From Sandaracinaceae bacterium (GTDB lineage Bacteria > Myxococcota_A > Polyangia > Polyangiales > Sandaracinaceae), in the NCBI GenBank assembly GCA_019637095.1, contig JAHBWG010000006.1, forward strand, positions 114,673-178,672: a stretch of 64,000 bases of DNA, read 5' to 3'. A model generated the notes under the pieces. It worked only from the letters and a program-made list of their open reading frames with translations, ran no database searches and had not been told where the DNA came from. Within the stretch, counting starts at the first letter, position 1, and every line of letters starts with the position of its first letter. The translations under genes were made by a program, and so were the position numbers. This document shows, in pieces, positions 53,273 to 61,540 of this stretch.

Positions 53273-53881
53273 TCACCCGCCGAAGAGCGAGCCCAGGCCG
53301 AGGATCGCGCTCAGGCCCAGCCCGTAGATGATGAAGATCGGCAGCGCGACCGAGAGCACCGCGAGCGTGAGCCCGACGCCGACGAGCGCGTAGTCCGCGA
53401 AGCCGGGCTTCTTCTTCGGGTCCTCGCGGTACTGCTCGATGATCTCGAGGTTGCGCTTGTTGCTGCGCCACACGAGGTCGAACGCGTCACCGACGAACGG
53501 CAAGAGCCCGCCCACGGTGTCGACGAAGATGTTCATGCACATGCGCCCGAGCGCCACCGTCGGGACGCGCTCGCGCAGCGCGAGGAACAGGAGCGCGATC
53601 GAGCCGGTGCCGGTGATCGCGTCGCCCGCGCCCGGCAGGACGAAGCCGATCAGCGGGTCGAGGCCGATGCCGAACTTCGTACCGGGGATGCGCACGGCGT
53701 CGTCGAGCCAGCGCACGAGGCGCTCGGCCCACGGCGCGAGGGCGTCCGCCGCCGCGCGCTTGAGCTCGGGCGAGTACTCCGCGCCCATCACGCGGTCGAC
53801 GGCGGCGCTCGCCGCACGCCGGCTCCGCGCCGTGAGCTCGGGGTGAGTGGAACGGGAGAGAGCGAGCGCTGCCGTGGTCAT
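53273..53881 (-). CDS. DUF4112 membrane protein
   Basis: The 202-residue protein has the DUF4112 core: LDDAVRIPGTKFGIGLDPLI, GFVLPGAGDAITGTGSIALL, MCMNIFVDTVGGLLPFVGDA, FDLVWRSNKRNLEIIEQYRE and a final hydrophobic pair. It has three or four membrane helices. The function of the family is not established. The ATG at 53881 is 7 bp after the stop of the alpha/beta hydrolase on the same strand, so they form one operon with the hydrolase first. Confidence 0.9.
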   Translation of the reverse strand: MTTAALALSRSTHPELTARSRRAASAAVDRVMGAEYSPELKRAAADALAPWAERLVRWLDDAVRIPGTKFGIGLDPLIGFVLPGAGDAITGTGSIALLFLALRERVPTVALGRMCMNIFVDTVGGLLPFVGDAFDLVWRSNKRNLEIIEQYREDPKKKPGFADYALVGVGLTLAVLSVALPIFIIYGLGLSAILGLGSLFGG

Positions 53882-53887
53882 CGTGAT

Positions 53888-54907
53888 TCACCGCCTTGCC
53901 AACCAGTTGCGGACCAGCGGCCAGACCGTGCGCGTGGCTTCCTTGCCGACCACCAGATCGATGTGGCCGAACGGGAAGGCGCGGTAGGTCTTGTCGCTGC
54001 TGCGGCTCCGGTCATATGCAGGTCGTACCGACTCCGGAGGGGCCAGTCCGTCCTCCGTACCGGCCACTACGAGGAGGGGGCGGTCGAGTATTTCGAAGGC
54101 GGTCGAGTAATCGATCATTCCGTCGACGCTCTTGAACCCGTCGTTCCGGCCGGCCCGGAAGATGTCGAGGGCGACCGCGAGCGTGGAGCGGTCGAAGGTG
54201 CGCGCGAGGTACTCCTCGAGGACCTCGGGCTCGACGGTGTCCGGCGCCCACGCGCGGATCGGCAGCGGGAGGTGCCGCGCGTTCCAGAGCGAGCGCTGCC
54301 GCCCGAGGTGCTGGCCCACGACGCGCAGCGGCAGGGCGGGGTTCGCGTCGAGCAGGCCCGTCCAGCCCACCGCCGCGGCGAGCTCGCGCAGCCCGACGAG
54401 CAGCGCCGAGCCGCGCCCGAACACGTAGGGCGAGCCGATGCTGGTGATCCCGCGCACGCGCTCGCGCAGCCGGGTCGCGCCGGAGAAGTAGCTGATGAGC
54501 CCGCCCATCGAGTGGCCGACGAGGAACACGCGCTCGTGCCCCGAGAGCTCGCGCGCCTCCTCGACGAACGCGGGCATGTCCTCGCGGATGTAGTCGTCGA
54601 GCGTGCGCGGGAACGGCGCGCCGAAGCGGCGCGAGCGGCCGTGGCCGCGCAGGTCCACGTTGAACACGTCCCAGCCGTCGTCCGCGAGGTAGTTCACGAA
54701 CGAGCGCTTGGTGGAGTGCCACGTGTAGCGGTTCTGCGCGTAGCCGTGCACCAGGATCACCGCGCCGCGCGACGGGCTCGGCGGCGGCAGGCGCTTGCGC
54801 ACCATCCCGAGCGGGTGCTTGCCGCGCGTCATCAGCACCTCCTTCACGAAGGTCTGGCGCTGCTCGCCGTCGATGGTCTGCTCGACCATCTCCGTCCGCA
54901 AGATCAC
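53888..54907 (-). CDS. Alpha/beta hydrolase
   Basis: The 339-residue hydrolase has GAVILVHGYAQNRYTWHS as oxyanion-hole block, RGHGRSRRFG, the nucleophile elbow VFLVGHSMGGLIS, the acid in VVAGTEDGLAPPES, and the His in FPFGHIDLVVGKEA. It resembles PHB-depolymerase/esterase-like cytosolic hydrolases. No signal peptide is seen. GTG 54907 follows a G-rich site; an ATG at 54889 with GGAG touching it is the alternative. It is followed by the DUF4112 gene and is divergent from the lipoprotein at 55019. Confidence 0.85.
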   Translation of the reverse strand: MILRTEMVEQTIDGEQRQTFVKEVLMTRGKHPLGMVRKRLPPPSPSRGAVILVHGYAQNRYTWHSTKRSFVNYLADDGWDVFNVDLRGHGRSRRFGAPFPRTLDDYIREDMPAFVEEARELSGHERVFLVGHSMGGLISYFSGATRLRERVRGITSIGSPYVFGRGSALLVGLRELAAAVGWTGLLDANPALPLRVVGQHLGRQRSLWNARHLPLPIRAWAPDTVEPEVLEEYLARTFDRSTLAVALDIFRAGRNDGFKSVDGMIDYSTAFEILDRPLLVVAGTEDGLAPPESVRPAYDRSRSSDKTYRAFPFGHIDLVVGKEATRTVWPLVRNWLARR

Positions 54908-55018
54908 TCGCGCCCCCCCACTCGGCTCATCCGTGGGCGCATCCGAGCGGGAGGATAGCAAGAGACGCGTCGCGCCGCGCCATCGCGTGCGGCCCGCGCG
55001 TTGCTGGACGCGGGGACG

Positions 55019-56290
55019 ATGCGGATCGCACGGCACGGATTGGCATGGCTCGGGGCGGCGCTGCTCGCGCTGGTCGGGTGCTACGAGGCGCATGGTCTGG
55101 GCGGGCTCGCGCCGAGCGCGCCGGACGCGGGCGGTCGCGCGCGCCCGGACGCGGGCGCCGGACGCGACGCTGGCGCGGCGCCGGACGCGGGGACGGACGC
55201 GGGCACGCGCGCGTGCGCGTTCGTGCCGGTCGCGCCGTGGCAGCTCACGAGCCCGCCCGGCGACCAGTCGCTCCACAGCGCGGCGACGCTGCGCGACGGC
55301 TTCCTCGTCGCGTGGGGGTCGTCCAACGATCCGCCGCCCGTGCCCGGTCGCTTCGCGCGGCGCGTCACGCTCCACCGACCGAACGGGCCGGCGCACGAGC
55401 TCTTCGGCCCGGCGCGCGGCCCGTTCCTCGGCGGGGTCGGCCTCGCCTTCGGGCCGCGCGGCGGGCTCGCGACGGTGTGGGACGGACGCGGCTGCCGCGT
55501 GCGCCCGCTCGGGCTCGACGGTCGGCCGTCCGGCGTGGAGGCGCCGCTGCCGCTCGACTCCTGCTCCGGCGTCCACGCGCGGAGCGATGGCTTCGGCCTC
55601 TTCGATCGCCCCGGCTCCGGCGCGACCCGTCTGCACGCGCTCGGCCGCGACGGCGCCCTCACCCACACCGGGCCGCGCATCCCGCTCTTCGACGACGCGT
55701 TCTGGTGGGCGCACGTCGCGCTCGGCGGCGACGAGCGCTTGCTCTTGTCCATGACGCCGGGCGTCGAGCCGTCGGGCGCGCAGGCGGGGGCGCTCGCTCC
55801 CGACGGGACGCCGTCCGAGCGCGTGGCGACGCTGCCGCCGTTCGGCGCCGCGTCGCGCCTGCGCGCGGTGGGCACGCGCGCAGGCGCGCTCGTCGCGTGG
55901 CTCGAGAACGCCGACGGCGACCCGACCTCGCAGGAGCGCGACGTCGTGGTGTTCCCGGTCGATCGCGCCGGCGAGGTGCTCGCGCCGCCGCGCGTCGTGT
56001 CGAGCGGCGTCGCCTACCGCGACGCGGGCATCGCGCTCACCGCGCACGGCGAGTCGGTGTGGCTCGCGTACGTGGAGGTCGAGCCCGGCGATCGCGGCGG
56101 CGCCGCGGCGCGCCTCGTGCTGCTCGGGCTCGACGGCGAGGGCGCGCTCCGCAGCCGACACCTCCTCGTCGAGGCGCCCTTCGTGCGCACCCCGATCGTG
56201 CGCGCGAGCGACGAGGGCGTGCTCGTGGCCTACCAGGCGCACGCCGAGGTCGCGACCCAGGTGTTCGTCAGCGGCCTCGAGTGCCTCTGA
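55019..56290 (+). CDS. DAG-linker lipoprotein, probable beta-propeller, unknown function
   Basis: The 423-residue lipoprotein has ALVGC (C21) as lipobox, then the Asp-Ala-Gly-rich linker typical of myxobacterial surface lipoproteins (PDAGTDAGT), then ~350 residues of repeated beta-strand blocks (DGFLVAWGSS, RVTLHRPNGP, GLAFGPRGGLATVW, VRPLGLDGRP, SDGFGLFDRP, LHALGRDGAL, GGDERLLLSM). The 'LGLDGxP/LGRDGAL' repeats suggest a propeller. No family is certain. It is convergent with the small lipoprotein at 56309. Confidence 0.75.
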   Translation: MRIARHGLAWLGAALLALVGCYEAHGLGGLAPSAPDAGGRARPDAGAGRDAGAAPDAGTDAGTRACAFVPVAPWQLTSPPGDQSLHSAATLRDGFLVAWGSSNDPPPVPGRFARRVTLHRPNGPAHELFGPARGPFLGGVGLAFGPRGGLATVWDGRGCRVRPLGLDGRPSGVEAPLPLDSCSGVHARSDGFGLFDRPGSGATRLHALGRDGALTHTGPRIPLFDDAFWWAHVALGGDERLLLSMTPGVEPSGAQAGALAPDGTPSERVATLPPFGAASRLRAVGTRAGALVAWLENADGDPTSQERDVVVFPVDRAGEVLAPPRVVSSGVAYRDAGIALTAHGESVWLAYVEVEPGDRGGAAARLVLLGLDGEGALRSRHLLVEAPFVRTPIVRASDEGVLVAYQAHAEVATQVFVSGLECL

Positions 56291-56308
56291 CGCCGGGCCT
56301 CGGCAAGC

Positions 56309-56578
56309 TCAGCGCGGCGGGAACAGCTCGGCGGGCAGGCGCCCGGCTGGGGGCCGCGGCAGCTCGGGCGGGCGGGTGAGGCGCGATACCCCGCCGTCGA
56401 CGCCGCCGCCGTCCACGCTGGCGTCGACGCCGCCGTCATCGGGACCGCCGCCGCCGTCGACACCTGCGTCCGTCGCGATCGCGGCGTCGGTGCCGGCGTC
56501 GCGCGGGTCGTCTCCATCGCACGCGCTCGCGCCGGCGAGCGTGAGCGCGACGAGCATGGCGCAGCAGAGGCTGCGCAT
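56309..56578 (-). CDS. Small DAG-linker lipoprotein of the copper locus
   Basis: The 89-residue lipoprotein has LAGASAC (C20) as lipobox, followed by an Asp/Gly-rich stretch (DAGTDAAIATDAGVDGGGGP) and a Pro-rich end. The Asp-rich linker could hold metal or just space the protein from the membrane. Its ATG overlaps the stop of the YcnI-like gene by one base, so the two are coupled. No domain follows the linker. Confidence 0.7.
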   Translation of the reverse strand: MRSLCCAMLVALTLAGASACDGDDPRDAGTDAAIATDAGVDGGGGPDDGGVDASVDGGGVDGGVSRLTRPPELPRPPAGRLPAELFPPR

Positions 56579-57264
56579 CAGTAGCGCACCCAGACGTCGG
56601 TGCCGGGGACGACCTCCGTCAGGACGGTCACGCCGGGCTCGGTCTCGATGAGCGCTCGGATGGCGGGGTTGCTGCTGTACGCCGCGTCGCCCTGCCAGAC
56701 GATCTCCGCGTCGTCGAAGATCGCGAGGTTCGAGATCGTCGCGGGCACCGTGTAGCGGTTCCAGCCGGGGAAGCGGGGCGGCAGGATGCGCAGCGCGGGC
56801 GCCGGCTCGTCGGGGTCACCCGGCAACCCGATCCACTCGGCGACCGTCTCCACGCCCGCCGCGGAGCGGCAGGTCTGGATCGCCGGGAAGTAGAGCGTCG
56901 AGAACGGCATGTTGGGCACCGTGACGCGCAGCGACACCGTGTAGAGCTGCTCGTCGCGCGGGGTCGCGCTGGTCTTGGTCCAGACGACGGCGACGGGTAC
57001 GTCCGCCGCGTTGCGCAGCACCTCGGCCTCGCCGAACTGCCACGGCACCGCGCGGACGGAAGTGATCTCGGTCGGCAGCCGGATCTCGATGCGGACGGTG
57101 TCCGATCCGGCGCAGCCGTGGCCGACCTCGAAGTCGAGGATCTGGCGGCTCCCTGCGATCCCCGGGGCCGTCAAGTCGATGTGCGCCATCGCGGTCCCGC
57201 TCCCGAGCAGGAGCGCGAAGAGCGAGGCCGCCGGCGACGCGTTGGCGAGGCGGATGGAGCGCAT
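56578..57264 (-). CDS. YcnI/DUF1775-like copper-binding protein
   Basis: The 228-residue exported protein has a signal peptide that ends AMA before HIDLTAP, so the mature N-terminus is His28. In YcnI-type proteins that His binds copper. The DUF1775 core is visible: FEVGHGCAGSDTVRIEIRLP, RAVPWQFGEAEV, YTVSLRVTVPNMP, LYFPAIQTC and the Trp in FPGWNRYTVP. The usual C-terminal membrane anchor is absent, which is compatible with handing copper on in the periplasm. It shares a 1-bp overlap with the small lipoprotein and is divergent from the YtkA/heme-motif gene. Confidence 0.82.
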   Translation of the reverse strand: MRSIRLANASPAASLFALLLGSGTAMAHIDLTAPGIAGSRQILDFEVGHGCAGSDTVRIEIRLPTEITSVRAVPWQFGEAEVLRNAADVPVAVVWTKTSATPRDEQLYTVSLRVTVPNMPFSTLYFPAIQTCRSAAGVETVAEWIGLPGDPDEPAPALRILPPRFPGWNRYTVPATISNLAIFDDAEIVWQGDAAYSSNPAIRALIETEPGVTVLTEVVPGTDVWVRY

Positions 57265-57412
57265 GAAGAGAGTCTCCCTTGGGTGAGCTGCCGTGAAGGC
57301 CGTCCACTCTAGTCGCGCCTCGCGCGGTCGCCCAGGGCGTGAGGTGCGGCGAATCGTCGCAAGCGGGCCGGACGGCGGCGCGCGCGCGCGGGGCTGGTAG
57401 AGTGGATCGGCG

Positions 57413-58240
57413 ATGGCTCGCACCGCGCGCGTCGTGGCGCTCTTCGCGCTGGTCCTCCACGGCTGCCCCACGCCGCTCGAGCCGCTGCGTCCGGCCCCCG
57501 CGTGCGACGCCGACCCGCGCGCCGAGGCGTTCGGCTCGTGGCTGACGCGTCGCACCGACGGCGGGGGCTACTCGGTCATCGTGGAGCGCGCGACGCCCTC
57601 GCCGCCGCGCGGAGGGGACAACGAGTGGGCGCTGCGCGTGGTCGCGCTCGCGGCGGAGGGCGGGACGATCGAGGCCGTGCGGCTGATCGCGGCGATGCCC
57701 GACGACGCACTGGGCCGCTTCGGGCCGCGGCACTTCGAGGCAACGCCGGGCGCGGGGACGCGGTTCGTCGCGAGCTTCCACCTCCCGCTCGCGGGGCTCT
57801 GGGCGCTCACCGTGGAGGTGCGCGGGCGCGGCGGCGTGGAGCGCGCGCCCATCGTCCTGTGCATCGATCGCCGCCCGCTCGACGCGGGCGTACCGGAGCC
57901 GCGCGACGCGGACGTGCCCGACGCGGAGCGCCCCGACGGCGAAGCGCCCGACGCGCGCGTGCCCCCGCCGTGCGTGGCCTTCGCGCCGACCGAGTGCCGC
58001 ACGCCCGACACGACCTACGCGGACGTGGCGCCGATCTTCGCGGAGCGCTGCGCCGTCTGCCACGACGGCTCCGCCGACGAGTGGCCGCTGACCACGTACG
58101 GGCACGTCGTGGACTGGGCCGACGACATCCGCAGCCACCTGCTCGACTGCACGATGCCCCCCGACGACGCGGACGTCGCGATGCTCGACGAGGAGCGGCA
58201 GGTCGTGCTCGACTGGCTGCGCTGCGGGATGCCGCGGTGA
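57413..58240 (+). CDS. Lipoprotein with YtkA/FixH-like domain and CXXCH motif
   Basis: The 275-residue lipoprotein has VLHGC (C18) as lipobox. Residues ~45-160 resemble a YtkA/FixH-like beta-sandwich (TPSPPRGGDNEWALRVV, EAVRLIAAMPDDALGRFGPR, FHLPLAGLWALTVEVRG). A Pro/Asp-rich linker leads to a C-terminal segment with CXXCH (CAVCH, C213-H217) and GHVVDWADDIRSHLLDC, perhaps a small c-type heme or metal site. It is divergent from the DUF1775 gene by 148 bp. YtkA domains accompany copper chaperones, so a periplasmic copper or cytochrome-oxidase role is likely. Confidence 0.75.
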   Translation: MARTARVVALFALVLHGCPTPLEPLRPAPACDADPRAEAFGSWLTRRTDGGGYSVIVERATPSPPRGGDNEWALRVVALAAEGGTIEAVRLIAAMPDDALGRFGPRHFEATPGAGTRFVASFHLPLAGLWALTVEVRGRGGVERAPIVLCIDRRPLDAGVPEPRDADVPDAERPDGEAPDARVPPPCVAFAPTECRTPDTTYADVAPIFAERCAVCHDGSADEWPLTTYGHVVDWADDIRSHLLDCTMPPDDADVAMLDEERQVVLDWLRCGMPR

Positions 58241-58259
58241 GCTCCCGAGCGTGCTTCGC

Positions 58260-58784
58260 CTAGCGGAGCGCCGCGTCGATGCGCTCGCGGACGACGCCGT
58301 CCGGCTCGTGCGGCTGCCGCGCGCGCAGCGCCGCGCGCGCCGCGGGCGTCCCGATGCGGCCGAGCGCGCGCACCGCGCCGTCGCGCACCACGACCTCGTC
58401 GTGCGCCAGGAAGGGCGCGAGGTCGTCGATCGCGGCGGGGCCGAACGCGCGCGCGAGCGTCACGACCGCCTCGCGCACGAGCAAGTCGTTCTGCCCCGGG
58501 GCGCGGGCCACCGCGAGCAGGAACGTGCGCACCGCGGCGCGCGGGAACGCGCCGGTCGCGCCCACCGCGCGCAGCCGTACGTACGGCGGCTCGCGGGTGT
58601 CCTGATAGAGCTCGATCAGCACCGGCAACGCGCCGTCGCCGAGCCGTCGCCAGTCCGCGTCGCTCGGGGTGTGCTCGATGCCGGAGAGCATCTGCCGCAC
58701 GCGCTCGCGCGAGGGCGCGGCCTGCGCACCGGCGAGCGTGGGCGAGACCGACAGGAGGACCAGCGCGAGGCTCAGCGAGCGCAT
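58260..58784 (-). CDS. Exported HEAT-repeat protein
   Basis: The 174-residue protein has a signal peptide (MRSLSLALVLLSVSPTLAGA) and then HEAT-like helical pairs (GALPVLIELYQDTREPPYVR, LLVREAVVTLARAFGPAAID, DLAPFLAHDEVVVRDGAVRA, LGRIGTPAARAALRARQP). Such proteins are scaffolds. The ATG at 58784 is chosen because it gives a clean signal peptide; GTG 58793 is also in frame. It is convergent with the YtkA/heme-motif gene, the two ends 19 bp apart. Confidence 0.78.
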   Translation of the reverse strand: MRSLSLALVLLSVSPTLAGAQAAPSRERVRQMLSGIEHTPSDADWRRLGDGALPVLIELYQDTREPPYVRLRAVGATGAFPRAAVRTFLLAVARAPGQNDLLVREAVVTLARAFGPAAIDDLAPFLAHDEVVVRDGAVRALGRIGTPAARAALRARQPHEPDGVVRERIDAALR

Positions 58785-58817
58785 CGACGTCACGATAGCA
58801 CCTCGACCGCGATCCGC

Positions 58818-59723
58818 TCAGGCCCTCACGAGCTCGCGCAGCGTCGCCTCGAGGTCGGTGTGGCGGAACCCGAAGCCTCGAGCGCGCGCGCGCGCAGGGA
58901 CGAGGCGCCGGCTCGCGAGCAGCTCCGCCGAGAACCCGCCGAGCGCGAGCTCGAGCGCGAACGCCGGCGCCGGCATGAACGCGGGGCGCCCGAGGACGGC
59001 GCCGAGCGTCTTCGCGAAGTCCGCCTGCCGAATCGGCGCGGGCGACACGGCGTTGTACGCGCCCTCCATCGCCTCGTCGCGCACCATCGCGACGAGCAGG
59101 CGCACGAGATCGTCGAGGTGGATCCAGCTCCACCACTGCCGGCCCGAGCCCAGCGGCCCGCCGAGCCCGGCGCGGAACGGCCGCATCATCGCCTCGAGCG
59201 CGCCGCCGTTCGCGGCGAGCACGAGCCCGATGCGCGGCATCACGACCCGGACCCCGAGCTCTCGCGCGCGCTCGGCCTCCCGCTCCCACGCGACACACAC
59301 CTCGGCGAGGAAGTCCGTCCCGGCCGGCTCCTCCTCGGTCAGCTCGTCCTCCCCGCGCGGCCCGTAGAAGCCCATCGCGCTCGCGCTCACGAGCACCTCG
59401 GGGCGTGGGTCGGCGGCCGCGATCGCCTCGACGATCGCGCGCGTCCCCTCGACGCGGCTCGCCTCGATCTTCCGGCGCTTGGCCGCCGTCCAGCGCCCGG
59501 CGACGGGCTCGCCCGCGAGGCTCACGACGCCGCCCGTCTCCGACAAGAGCCGGCCGCCGACGTCCTCGGGCGCGTGCACCGCGCTCAGCGCCGGCACCTC
59601 GCGCAGCGCGCGCGCCGGATCGCGCGAGACGCCGTGCACCTCGTAGCCCTCCGCGGCGAGCGCCGGGGCGAGGGCGCGGCCGACGAGGCCGGTGACGCCG
59701 GTGACGAGGATCCGCTCGGCCAT
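58818..59723 (-). CDS. TIGR01777-family NAD(P)-binding epimerase-like protein
   Basis: The 301-residue extended SDR (YfcH/SDR39U1 type) has a nucleotide loop VTGVTGLVGRALAPAL, LAGEPVAGRWTAAKRRKIEA, VSASAMGFYGPRG (with the catalytic Ser and the Tyr of an altered YxxxK), WEREAERA, LPRIGLVL-like MPRIGLVLAANGG and the WWSWIHLDDLVRLL block. It is a typical TIGR01777 member, whose substrate is unknown; some members have been linked to cell division or lipid metabolism. It lies 33 bp upstream of the HEAT gene on the same strand, and is divergent from ettA. Confidence 0.87.
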   Translation of the reverse strand: MAERILVTGVTGLVGRALAPALAAEGYEVHGVSRDPARALREVPALSAVHAPEDVGGRLLSETGGVVSLAGEPVAGRWTAAKRRKIEASRVEGTRAIVEAIAAADPRPEVLVSASAMGFYGPRGEDELTEEEPAGTDFLAEVCVAWEREAERARELGVRVVMPRIGLVLAANGGALEAMMRPFRAGLGGPLGSGRQWWSWIHLDDLVRLLVAMVRDEAMEGAYNAVSPAPIRQADFAKTLGAVLGRPAFMPAPAFALELALGGFSAELLASRRLVPARARARGFGFRHTDLEATLRELVRA

Positions 59724-59853
59724 GCCGGGAGGTCCTTAGCACGGCGCGGCCGGCGCGCCGCGCTGCGGGCCTCGGCGCTGGCTTCGATGCCGGCCTCGGC
59801 GCGGGCTTCGGTGCTACCGCGCGCGCGCGAGTCGTGGCAGAACGCGGCCCGAC

Positions 59854-61533
<1,680 letters not shown>

Positions 61534-61540
61534 GCGGGCC

